Assembly (NCBI GenBank): GCA_039654915.1
Contig: CM077596.1
Coordinates: 47,304,501 to 47,368,500, forward strand
Source of the DNA: Aquilaria yunnanensis
Taxonomy: Eukaryota > Streptophyta > Magnoliopsida > Malvales > Thymelaeaceae
DNA length: 64,000 nucleotides
Direction of reading: 5' to 3'
Shown: in pieces, positions 35,751-46,866 of the stretch
Layout: each line of letters opens with the position of its first letter
Position numbering within the stretch: position 1 is the first letter of the stretch
Position numbers and translations under genes: made by a program
Notes under the pieces: generated by a model
Told to the model about the DNA's origin: nothing
The model's database searches: none
Seen by the model: the letters and a program-made list of their open reading frames with translations, nothing else

Positions 35751-37560
35751 GAGAAGCCTCTAATTATTAGGTGATTAATTTAAATAATTACATTCTTATT
35801 TACTTAATTTCACTTGTAAGTTAGATTAGGTTAACAATAAGTCTTGTTGGTCCTTGGAGTCTATAAGAACAAAAATCCTAAGATGATTAGCCATGAGAGC
35901 AACTAGGGGTAAAATGATAATTTTGGCAAGTGAAAGGTCAAAATTTGACAAACAGAGATAAAATTTAGCTTCTAGAAGTGAAATAAAGATCTCAATGAAA
36001 TTTGAACTCAATTTGATCAAAGATTAGCTTTTTATTGCTAAGAAAGCAAGAAAGGGAAAAATGGTAATTTCAAGGCCAAACATGGTCAAAATGGGTCTGA
36101 TAAGTTGAGAAATGGTGTTTGAAACCATTTGGTGAATTTTGGTGAAGTTTGAAGTTAAAATGACCAAGTTTGAGACTTTTGGAGGGCATTTTGGTAATTT
36201 TGGTTAGTCAAACCTGGTCAACATAAGTCAAACCTATTCAATGGTAAGAAAATGCATGGTTGAAAGTGGAGGGAAGAAAACCTAAGATTTAAAGTTCAAA
36301 CGGAGATATACTTGTAGAATTTTTGGAAGGTGAATGCTTCCCGAGAGGCAAGGAGGTTTTAAAGCCTCTTAACTTAAGAGCACTTGGAGGCGGGAGACAG
36401 CCTACTATTGAAGTTGAAAATTAGCCCCAAGAAAAAAGGGGAAGCCCTCATTTTTCTTGGTTAATTAACCGAAACATCTACCAACCGTGCAAAAGCTTCA
36501 ACCCTTTACCACTTTAATCCTTTCACCCATTTTCCATCCTTATTCATCCCCAAACCCATAAATTCACACTCTTATCTTTCTCTCTTCATTAAGCTCATCC
36601 TAAACACTCAAACAAACAAAAACTCACTAAAAAATGAAAGAAAAATAGGAGAAGGAGAGCTTGTAAGTGAGAAATCAAGGGGAAAGTGATGTGTCAATGG
36701 TTTTGGCATGATTTTGAGGTGTCTATGGTTTTGGCATGGTTTTGAGGTGAGAAAATGTTTGGGTTCATTTCATTTTTCCTTTGTTTAGATCAGCCCCTCT
36801 TCTCATGAAAAACCCATGTTCTTGTGTAAGGTTAAGTTTGGGAAAACAAGGAAACCAATGATCTTCAAGGAAGTGAGTTGCGATTCTAAGTGTTTCATTT
36901 TCTTAAGGCAAGGACTTGTATCATTTTTTTTCTAGTTCTTGAATAATGGTATTTCCCCTAGGATAAAATATATGTTAGTAATATGGTAGATTTACTATGG
37001 TTAAACAAGGACCTCCAAAGGACTACGACCTCCAAAAGACTACGACCGAGCTTGTAGGAGGTGGATCTTTGAGATTGCAAGTGTGAAATCTACACATGAG
37101 TAAGATGTTCTAGCCCTTATCTTTTTTAAAAGTTCTAGCCATGTTTTAGGTTGGTGAAACCTAGGGCAAATGATAGGGGAGAAAGGGCATGGGATGTCCT
37201 ACAGAGCCAAAGAGGGCCAAGAGGCACTAGGGCCGGACCTACCTCCTAGATTGGACAATAGGTGGTGTCCTTGGTGCATGAGTTATAAATGGTGTGAAGA
37301 CCAAGACTTCGGTGCTTGTTAGATATGTATGGCCGAACCTTTAAGGTTTAGCAAGCATAAGAGAGATATGCCTTGGTTTGGGTATGTGTATATGTGTATA
37401 TACCTACCTCGGTATATGTATGTGCATGTATGTGTTGCATGTGTACAATGTACTTTAAAACAACACTCTCTAGCCTAGTGCATAGGTCGTATTGTAGTGA
37501 CGGAGAATGGGTGTTAATCCTATGAGGATTACGATTGACTTGAACAACTACCAAAGTTTT
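35751..37560 (+). mobile_element. Probable Ty3 (chromovirus-type) LTR/leader remnant
   Basis: There is no open frame, but the sequence has features common in plant chromovirus LTRs: repeated GGTAATTTTGG phrases, an AGAGAAGGAGAGC-like leader near 36650, and the GGCATGGGATGTCCTACAG stretch near 37187. Related phrases occur in opposite orientation at 59.8-60.8 kb. No coding region follows. This call rests on pattern recognition only. Confidence 0.35.
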
Positions 37561-38163
37561 TCACAATTAATCTTAGCTAAACCAAACAACAAATGATGGA
37601 ATGAACACTAGAAATGAGAAGCAAACCTAGGTTACTAAAAATTGTACTTCACTAACTCATGCTTTCTAAGGGGGGTTTTTTTTAATTTTACCAAACACAC
37701 TTCTTATGGTTTTGTTACTTGAATTGGTTTGAAAATGAAATAATCCTAGGTTTCTAGCTTCTTCTACTTGTTGGTGTTCTATGCTAATTGTCTTTTTGCT
37801 TTCCCAAGCTAAAGAACTCCCTCTCTAATCTTAAAATAGCAAGGACTCTCATATCTAGTACTACCTTAGGAAGAGACTTTATAAACTCTTTCTAACAACA
37901 CCCTAACAAATGAGCCAAGTCTCCCAACTATGTCTTTATTCATCATCTCTCATGCCTAGTTCTAATTCTCTCACTTTCCCAAGCATAAAGAGAAATCCAA
38001 AGCATCATTTGATTGTGGCCATCAACCAATCAAACAATATTTGAGAGTAAAGCAAGAAAAGAACAAGTAATGAGGAAGAAGAATAAAAACCCAATCATGT
38101 ATTCAACCAATAAAACTAATGTCAAGCAACTATAATCATAGAAAGTGTAAAGAGAACTACTCC

Positions 38164-38651
38164 TAGGGGTGATTATTCGGTTTAAACCGAACCGAATTAG
38201 TCAGTTTATTCGGTTTTTAGTTTTGGATGATAAGAAACCGAATTAACCGAATTAGTCTATAAAACAAAATTCAAACCGAACCGAATTCAAATTGAATTAA
38301 CCGAAAAAATGGTAGTGAAATTCAATGAGAGATGAAATGAGATAGAGATATTATTTTTCTTTTCAAATTATATTCAATATAGAAGATTCATTGTCCATGG
38401 AAAAAAAGAAAATAAGAATCCAAACTAATTTGGATTACTCGGTAGCATTATTGTTCATGAAACAAATAAAAAATTTTTTGATATAAAAAATTTCAGTTAT
38501 TTTGGTTACTGAATTAACCGAATTCTAAAACCAAAACTAAAATTTTTGTTATTCGGTTTCAATGGAAACTGAACCAAATTACCGAATTAACCGAACCAAA
38601 ATTTAAAATTATTTCATTTTTTCAGTTTGAACCGAATACTGATCACCCCTA
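38164..38651. mobile_element. hAT MITE with perfect-type ends and 8-bp target duplication
   Basis: The left end reads TAGGGGTGATTATTCGG and the right end, reversed, reads TAGGGGTGATCAGTATTCGG. The flanks are ACTACTCC (38156-38163) and ACTATTCC (38652-38659), an 8-bp duplication with one mismatch. The inside consists largely of alternating CGGTTTAAACCGAACCG-like blocks and is non-coding. Confidence 0.85.
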
Positions 38652-39059
38652 ACTATTCCATGGCTAGAGGAAGAAAAAACAACATTCTTGGATTCAACAT
38701 GTCAAACACCGAATAAAAGAAATAAGAATAGGAAAGAAGAAACCAAAAACCCTTTGTAACCAATGTCTTGATATTTAAGGTACTCCTAGCTTTTCTTCCA
38801 AGTAACATGAATTCCAAGATGAACACAAGAGAAAAACTCAAAAGAACCCTAACTCTCCTCTAGAATGGAGGTTACCTTAATGAAAAGTTCTATGTTTCAA
38901 TCTTTAAAACCCTAGATAAAAATCATCCAAAGATGTACAACATCCATATCCTTTTCCATCTTCTTCTAGTCTCTAATAGAGATGTTGGTAGGTGAAGAAA
39001 GTAGGCCCTTAAGCTCCAAGAAATTTGCTTTGAAAAATATGATCCCCTCATTATCCTCC

Positions 39060-39220
39060 AGAAAGTGTGATCACACATTTGGAAATGTAGTCGCACTTTG
39101 TCTTTTCCAAAAATTGTGCAATTGCACTTATAAAGTGCGGTCACACTTAGGCTTCTCGGGTGATTTAACTCAAGCAGAATTGTGATCACACATTTGGAAG
39201 TACATTTGCACTTTTAGTTT
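39060..39220. repeat. Cluster of GTGYRATCRCAC-type palindromes (first cluster)
   Basis: Perfect short palindromes such as GTGTGATCACAC (39066) and GTGCAATTGCAC (39115) alternate with degenerate versions (AAAGTGCGGTCACACTT). The cluster lies in the 3' region of the Athila/Tat-type element. Confidence 0.7.
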
Positions 39221-41445
39221 CTTCAACTCCTTTTTGCTCCTTGTTCCTCCAACTTTACTAATTTTTTCAATTTAGCCCCCAAAGTCAGCTCCTTGCTCCT
39301 TTTTGCTCTCCAAAGATGCAATATGACCTACAAAGCTAAGAATGGTACTAAGTGTTAGCAAAATGAAGTGAAATAAGCACAAATGTGAAGAAAAACATAT
39401 AGTAACTCATGTTACTATCACACCTTACACTTAAATATTTGTTCATCTCTAACAAATGCAACCTATTCTAAAAAGAAAAATAACCAAAACATTCAAACTA
39501 ACAACCCATGTCACACTATACTATGAAAGCATAACCTTGGCAAACTTGACTTAGAAGAAATTAATGAAAGAAGGAAAAGTGAAGTCCTTGTTAACAAAGG
39601 TAGATGGTACTTCCTAAGTGTTTGCACTTTCTTATAAAGGTGGATTATCAAAATGGCTTGCATCATGCTCTTTCCCTATGACTTTGGTAGGGGAACTGTC
39701 CTTCCTTGCTAAGTTTCCCTAAGGAATTTGTGTGCAATCATAAGTCGGATGGTCTTTCCTCATGGTTGTAATAGCCCAGGTTTGGTAAATGCGGGAGTTC
39801 AATGAAGGCTTTTTAAGGTGGAGCCAAGGAAACTAGCAATGCTTGTGCATAGCATAATGGGCATTAGAGACTAACTCTTACACCTAAGCCCTTCTATTCA
39901 TTCACTAGTTTTCCATAACCCCCACAACCAACGCAACCAATCTCCAAATTAATAAAATGAGCACAATAGAAATGTAAAGGTTAGTCTTGGATTTTATTTG
40001 CAAAAGATACTTTACTTACTTTACCTTTTTTTTGTTAGTGGGGGCTTTTTCATTTTGAGCTCACTTTTGCGTTGTTCATCCATAAATAACAAACTAACTA
40101 TATCCAAAACTAACCTCAAGTTAAAAACAAGCTCATTCAAATATCGCAAAACAAATACACTGAAACTATCCACTCAGAATTTAAGCACTTATCAACCCAA
40201 AATCAACCAAAAGAGCACCCTAACACTTATTTCTTTGTCCCACCCTACACACATATACATTTTCACTCCAAGCCTCCAGTGCCCAAAACCAAATAAGCAT
40301 AACTAATTTCAAGGACAATGAAAAGTAAAGTGAAGTGGAAAAGGGTTAAGTACATGGGTTTAAACAAAGAAATTGAGCTTAAAAGGCTTAATGGGGCTTA
40401 TTAAAGGATAATTTATCGGGTTGGCCATTTGGTAAGTGGACTCAGCCCTAGATTGCCATCGTCTTCCCTATGCTCACACACAAAGAGCAAGGTTATATGG
40501 ATCCTTAAGTCCTTCACAATCTAACAAAGCATAGGTCCAAACACAAAGTAAGCAAACTCAAAAAAAGAATTTCTCACAACCTATAATCACCAGGGGCTCA
40601 AAGTGCTCAACAATTAAAAACAATATCTCTAGCTTGGTTAATAAGAAGCATAATTTAATTTCTTTAAAAAATTTAACAACTAACTCAACTTCACAAGGCA
40701 TGCAATCAATGGTGATATTTTATGAGTTGGTTCCCTAATGTACAAGCAAACAACCTATATGCAAACTATGTGCACCTAGGTGCATTCTATTAATGATATG
40801 CAATCCTAATAAAATCAGCTAACATAAACATGAATATGAAAAAGCACACACACACACATACACACACAAAAGGAAAACCACACAAAACAACAAATTAATG
40901 CATAAGAACTAGATAAATGCATATGAACTAAACTAAATGAAATAATGGATTCAAGCATGAAACTCAACTATCTCCCCCCCATTTAAAAATTGACATTGTC
41001 CTTAATGTATAAAAGAGAGAAAGAATGAGAATCATACTCAGCGAGGCAAATGGGTCACCTCTTTAATCATTTATATGCGATGGAGAGCCATTGGACATGC
41101 CACCGATGAAAGGATTAAAGTCGAAGCTTGGGGGTAATTGACCTTGGGGGTAGGAAAAGGATTAAGGAACGAAGGACTCTGGCCTTACAAGGGGTACCAC
41201 CGAGTAAGGGAAGGGACGTATGTAGGAGGGCACGAAGGGTGAGTGTGAGGGCTAAAATGTGGGGGAGGGTATGTGAAAGCCACGTACTCTGGTGGAAGGT
41301 TTGGGTAGGCTTACTCAACCACCCATCTTATGGCTTCATATTGCTATCTTTTGTCCAACACCGAGTATGCGAAACTTTTATCCACTCAGAGGGACAAAGT
41401 TTTCATGTAAGCATCTAAGCCCGTATAGTGCTCCACCTCCACTCC

Positions 41446-42535
41446 TCAATCAAACTCTAAATGTTCCTCCACCGCTGCCAATCTCTTGTCATGGTCTTTT
41501 TGCATCTCCATCATTTCCTTCATATCATCTTGGATTTCACTCAACCTTCCATATATAGAGTTCAAAGCTACTCCAATTATCCTCATGCTCATGGTATCCG
41601 GGTGATATAATGGTGTGTCTTCTTGTGGGTGCTTCTTCTCTTGCACCTCATCCACCTTCCTCTTTCTTTTTTCCAAGCTTGAAATTGAAATTTTTGGTGC
41701 CGAGTTATGCATCTTGAAGGGGTCATCATTGTAAAATACCCCACTTTCACACATCAACTTTGTAAGCAACTCTGGAAACACCAAGTTAACACTTGTGCTC
41801 TTTCCCACCTTGACAATACTCAAAGAGATGATTCCACCAACATTGAGCTCCATGTCATTAAGAATCTTATACAAGTATTGTACCCTCTTATAATTGATGT
41901 TGGCCAAGTGATTGGATAGGCACAAACTAGTACTCACAAATTGGCACGAAGCCATGGCTTTATTTGTGAACTTATCATATGGCAGAGAGATATACTTTCC
42001 ATTTACCATCTTCATTGGAACCGGTTTTCCACACAAAGAGAGAGTCATTGGCTCTAGAGTTACATCCAAAGGTACATTTAATTCTAGTTGGTACTCTGAG
42101 AGAAACAATTTGTTACGAATTGTTTTTCCATCGAATCGAATAAGCTTTTCTTGAACCCTTGTTCTTATGGCATCCTTGCTTTTTTGCAATGTGAAGAATA
42201 GATTGGTATACAACTCATAAACAAGAGTCATGCAGGACATCATGTTGTCCATGCACTAATTGTTTCACTTCCTTTTATGTCACCAATCATTGACAATGTT
42301 ACTCTTCTTGTCCAAATAGTCAAAAGATAATTGGTGGTTCACCCTCTTATTATTGATCTCCTTGAAGTAAGCTTTTTCTTTTTGCTTTGGGACAAATAAA
42401 ATATAATTCCTCTATTATCTTTTCAATAGCACCTTTCTTTCTTTGCTTGTCCTTTAAAGTACCCTTGGCGGTGTTCGTGTTTTTCGTCATTGTTCCTATC
42501 AAAAGAAAGAGTATGAAATTTAATACCTCAAGCAA
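41446..42535 (-). pseudogene. Extra ORF of the Athila/Tat-type element, PF20167-like
   Basis: The longest open part (42252-41446) is 268 aa. Upstream on the same strand, a second frame contains KAYFKEINNKRVNHQL and FDYLDKKSNIVNDW before a TGA, and a third begins near 42535, so the original protein was longer and is now broken by at least one frameshift and one stop. The segment YKILNDMELNVGGIISLSIV followed by FPELLTKLMCESGV resembles the plant domain named 'putative plant transposon protein' (PF20167). The C-terminal 40 residues (RLSEIQDDMKEMMEMQKDHD) look like a coiled coil. The position downstream of pol corresponds to the env-like slot of Athila elements, but no signal peptide or membrane segment is visible. 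The family assignment is from memory and is moderate. Confidence 0.55.
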
Positions 42536-43324
42536 ATATTGTTATTTCCAACACAAGGAAGTAAGTTCAAGGGTGCAACAACTTAGTTGCAAGTTTGTGA
42601 AGGTAAGGCATGCATTATGTGTAAGGCAAAGTTTCGTATTCTTTACATAAGAAAATCAAGTATTCAAGATCAAGTATTTGCATGGCCTTGAATTATGTCA
42701 CTCCTAGATGTTGCTTAAGCAAAGAATCATTCAATTAAACCAACACACAAAGCAACATTGTAGTTCAAAACCCCTTACATGAACATGTGAACATGTTTAT
42801 TCCTAGAAGGTTCATAAGCAAAATTAAGACAATGCATGTGAATTTTCCCCAAATTGAAACTTGACCCATTCAATTAGAGTAACATAAAAGAGATTTCATG
42901 CCTCAAACAATAATGAACACAACATATATGGAATTCACCATGAAAATTTTGCCTCCCTCCATAGGTGGTTTTCCAACTTTAACAAACAATCAATTCCAAG
43001 CAACAAGCATGTTAAAATTCAGTCACCCATCATCCAATTTACCAAGAATCATCATTTCAACAAGTAAAAATGCAAGAATCAAGCATGAGCATCCAGCTTC
43101 TTCTCCACTTTTGTTCTTGCTCAAGGAACCATGAAAACAAGACATAAGGACATCAAAACGAAGAGGAAAGATTGTAAAATCACTTAATTGTTGAAGACTA
43201 ATGAAAGAAACTTGAGAGAAATCAAATCGTGTACCGTAGAGAGGTAGGGGTTAGGATTTAAAAAAAAAAAGGTGAAGAGAGTGTGAATGGAAGTGAGAAA
43301 TGAACCTGGAATTGTGACTTAAAC

Positions 43325-43610
43325 AGGCAGAAGTGCACTTGCACTTTTAAAGTGCAGTCGCACTTTTGGCTTGACTTTTTTTTTTCTAGGTGTAGGAAAA
43401 AGTATTATTGCACTTTGAAAAAGCAGTCGCATTTCAACCCCTCAGGTAAAATTTGCCAATTTAGAGTGCGATCGCACTTTTTGGAGTGCAATCACACTAT
43501 TTTGTGGTTTTGAGAAAAGTGCAGTTGCACTTTTTTTTATGCGATCGGATGTTTTTTTTGGGGTTTTCCAAGTGATATTGTACTTCTTATTGTGCGATCT
43601 CACTTTTCCA
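43325..43610. repeat. Cluster of AGTGCGATCGCACT-type palindromes (second cluster)
   Basis: A perfect 14-bp palindrome, AGTGCGATCGCACT, is at 43465-43478. At least seven degenerate relatives surround it (AAGTGCACTTGCACTT, AAAGTGCAGTCGCACTT, GAGTGCAATCACACT, AAAGTGCAGTTGCACTT and others). It lies between the pol end and the downstream ORF of the Athila/Tat-type element. Confidence 0.75.
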
Positions 43611-44265
43611 ATTTCTCACATTTTTACATTTTTTTACACCTTCTTCACTTATTTTCACCTTTCCTTACCTTCCAAGCCTATTTCTAATGCCTTACCAACA
43701 TGCAATTGATGAAAATCAACCTCCTTGACCTTGAAAACACCTTGATACTAAAAAAAATCCACAAGTCATGCTTCTTACTTAAGAGCTCCACTTTTCATGT
43801 ACACACAAAATTTGCATACAATAAGTAAATACTTTTAAGGAAGGCAAATACTAAAGTGAACTAACTAATCAAAATTGTTAGGGTGCCTTCCAGCTAGCAC
43901 TTAGTTTAACATCTTAAGATAGATGAACCCCATTTTCTTTTTAGAATGAATGGTCGCACAAGGCGATCTTGCCCATTTTGTAAAGTTCATCACCATATTA
44001 TGGCTTCAACCTTTGACCGTTGGCTTGAAACTTCCTTGCATCATGTGTTGTGAGCTTCACCACACCATATAAATGGACCTTTTCCATGATGAAAGGACAG
44101 GCCACCTTGACTTGAGTTTTCTAAGAAAGAGCTTAAGTCTCGAGTTGTAGGGCAACACCTTTTGTCTCGGGAAGAAATTCTTTCTCAAGGTAATGCCATC
44201 GTGCCATTTCTTAGTCCTTTCCTTGTATAGCTTGGCACTTGTATAGGCATTAAGATAATGCCATC

Positions 44266-44944
44266 ATGGCACTGACTATCTTGTCACTTGGGTAGTAATG
44301 ATGTATTGCTAGATATTGCTCATTGTTTAAGATCATAAATATGATTTATGATCATTGTCAATGTGATAGGAGCCTATGGGGTCACACACTTAGAGTCAAT
44401 TGGATTATTTAAGTGCATAAGCCAAATTTTTTTGTTATGGTTTCACATAATTTCGGATTAATTATTGGACCAAAAGTTGAGTTCATTATTGTGCCTGAAA
44501 TTAGACATAATTGGATTAGGGTTTTGAAGCTTACTTTGGTTGGAATTTGCACATCACTATATATAATGATATATAGTGTGCGAAATTTAGGGATTCTTGG
44601 AGAGCACTATTTTGGATAAAATTATGAGGTTACATTGAAAATCCCAGTTGCACGATCCTTTTATTATTCCTTGGAGGATACAAGCTATCATTGTGAGTTC
44701 AAAAGGGATGCTCTGACCAAATTTGTGGAGGAGGCATGGTGATCCAATTGGTCTGTATGGATACCTTAGAGAGCTTGAATATGAAAATTGTGTAAGTTTT
44801 GTGATTTAGCTTTATAGTTGGGTTAAAGATCTAAACTTACCAGGTACGAAAAATGTCAAACATTCAGTTTACCCTGTTTCATATGGGACCTTGGAGGTGT
44901 TAAGATTAATTTTCACTGCATTATTTGGCTTTTGAAACCCTACA
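44266..44944 (-). mobile_element. LTR-like interspersed repeat, copy 2 (truncated, inverted)
   Basis: The reverse complement begins TGTAGGGTTTC at 44944 and follows copy 1 (772-1440) block by block, including GTATCCATAC compared with GTATCCACAC, AACCCTAATCCAATTA and AATGATCATAAATCATATTT. Similarity stops at about 44266, where the sequence changes to the pol end of the neighbouring element. The 68-aa frame at 44413-44619 lies inside this repeat and is not a gene. Confidence 0.65.
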
Positions 44945-44972
44945 ACAACCACACACTTTAAGCCATTTTCAT

Positions 44973-45097
44973 GCTCTGATATCATATATAATGACTCAAG
45001 TCCAGAACAGGTCCATAGAACACCAGCATGCACCATATGGGATATCCTTTGTAAAAATGATAAGCGCTACATGATCAAGCTATGAGACTTTGGAGTT

Positions 45098-45135
<38 letters not shown>

Positions 45136-46042
45136 AAATCACATACTTACCACGTGTGATATGGGGTGTCAAAATCTCTCCTACTTATATATCCAACGTT
45201 CTTATTGGGTCACAAATAGATCCAGAAATGTGAGCCTAATAAGTGATAGATATGAATTATAGATGGAAAAAACAAAACAGAATCGAGATTAGCCTACACA
45301 GAATCAGAAGTACGATCAACACCATTCAGGAATCGGGTTGGCTTTGATACCATTTGTAATGATCCAAGTCCTGAACTAGTCAATGAAGTACTCGCTCACA
45401 ATACATGGGCTATCATTTGGAAAAGTACAAGTGCTAGGTGCTTGGAAATGAACTCTCAGTATAAGAAAGTTCCTCAGTCCCATACTAGTGGACACAACTA
45501 CTTACTTTGAATCATTCTCATGCTCTGATGCCATTTGTAACGACCTAAGTTCAGAACTAGTCAACAAAACACTGGCCACACCACATATACTATCCTTTAT
45601 GGAAATGATAAACATTAGGTGCTTAGAAAGTGCTTAGAAATGGACTCTCAATATAAGGAAGTTCCCTCATTCCATATTGGTGGACTCAACCATATATTTT
45701 AAACCATTCTCATTTGTGATACTAATTATAATGACACAAGTTCAGAATTGGCCAACGAAATAACATCCCACACTACTTGAGCTATCCTTTATGAAAAAAA
45801 ATAAGTATTAGGTGCTTAGAAATGGACTCTAAGACACAATCACATAATTTCAACTATTCTCATGCTCTGATACCATCTATAAAAACTCAAGTCCAGAATA
45901 AGTTGACATAACATCTATCCACATTGCATTGGCTATCTTTTATGAACAGGATAAACTCTAGGTGATCAAACTCTGAGACTTCAAATCACATATACATATA
46001 AAAAATCACACAGATTTCTCATGTAAGATATGAGGTGTGACA
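44973..46042 (-). mobile_element. Tandem TRIM-like array with repeated tRNA-Met primer sites
   Basis: On the minus strand the sequence TGGTATCAGAGC (complement of the initiator tRNA-Met 3' end, the usual Copia/TRIM primer site) or a close variant occurs at 45864-45875, about 45712-45723, 45522-45533, 45341-45352 and 44973-44984. Each is preceded by a GACTTGAG/TTCTGAACTT-type LTR end. Two LTR-like units can be outlined: about 45878-46042 (starts TGTCACACCTCATATC) and about 44985-45170 (starts TGACACCCCATATC). The units in between are partial and spaced 150-190 bp apart. There is no coding capacity, as in terminal-repeat retrotransposons in miniature. Confidence 0.65.
45102..45133 (+). repeat. 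(TA)16 microsatellite
   Basis: Sixteen perfect TA units sit inside the leftmost LTR-like unit of the TRIM-like array and account for most of its extra length. Confidence 0.95.
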
Positions 46043-46261
46043 ATATTAATTGCTAAATCAATATTAGATGGCTCAAGTAAATCTAAAAATATGGAGAAAA
46101 ATATAAATAGCTCAAAACCTTGGGATTTAAGTGCTATAAATTTTTGAAGTTCCGTGACCATGACCGTGCGTTTGGATAGAATAATTTAAGATTTGTTGGA
46201 ATTTTGAAATATTAGGATTTTAAAATCAAGCATTTCTAAATCCCTGTATTTAAGAATTTGG

Positions 46262-46866
46262 GACTAGTTTGTTTGCATTTAATGGGGAAATAATGGGAGT
46301 CCATTATTGGTCCTTTGAAGGGGTGGGACCATGTGGGTTGGTTTAATGGGTATTAAGTCACTGAATATTACATTGGTTGCCATTGAGACTATTTTTGTTC
46401 GTTTGCATCGGCTTGTCATCCCTCTTTCCATTTCATTCACGTATACCAAGTCAAAGATGTGTAGCAGCCCTTATTGCATCGTCCAAGCATGATTCCACTG
46501 CAATTTGTCTATTCGCCGACCAACTACCCACTTTTTTATTGGTTCTGTTTCCCTCATTGCCGGATCTATAGCGCAAAAACCGTTAAGAGCTGATTACAGG
46601 TAGTTGAAGACCTGAACATGGAGGGTCTTTGAGCGAAGCCGAGGAGATTGCGAAGGAGGTTGTTGTACATCTTTGACTTGGTATGCGTGAATGAGAGGGA
46701 AAGAGGTATGATAGGCTAGTGCAAATGGATAAAAATTACCCCAATGGCAACATATGTAATATTCAGTAATTTAATACCCATTGAACCAACCCACATGGCC
46801 CTGCCCCTTTAATGGACTAATAATCGACTCCCATTATTTCCCTGTTAAACACAAACAAACTCTTCC
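46262..46866. mobile_element. Foldback element with about 200-bp inverted arms
   Basis: The left arm (46262-46472) and the reverse complement of the right arm (46866-46656) agree over nearly their whole length: AGTTTGTTTGCATTTAA compared with AGTTTGTTTGTGTTTAA, ATAATGGGAGTCCATTATT compared with ATAATGGGAGTCGATTATT, TGTGGGTTGGTT in both, and TACCAAGTCAAAGATGT in both. The loop is about 185 bp. Long arms fit a Mutator-type or foldback transposon. No clear 9-bp duplication was seen. The 64-aa frame at 46377-46571 lies within it. Confidence 0.75.

Larger units (their letters stand above)
37561..44265 (-). mobile_element. 3' part of an Athila/Tat-type Ty3 element
   Basis: Read on the minus strand, the order is: the C-terminal end of pol/integrase at 44243-43945 ([14 protein letters not shown] and YNSRLKLF, typical of this lineage); a non-coding stretch with short palindromes; an extra downstream ORF (42535-41446); the phrase TLRTMSIFKWGG (41008-40965) followed by a G7 run, which marks the 3' end of coding in many plant Athila/Tat elements; then 3.4 kb of non-coding 3' region. 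Pol is cut off at 44.24 kb next to another repeat. A hAT MITE interrupts the 3' region at 38164-38651. LTR borders could not be placed. Confidence 0.65.
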
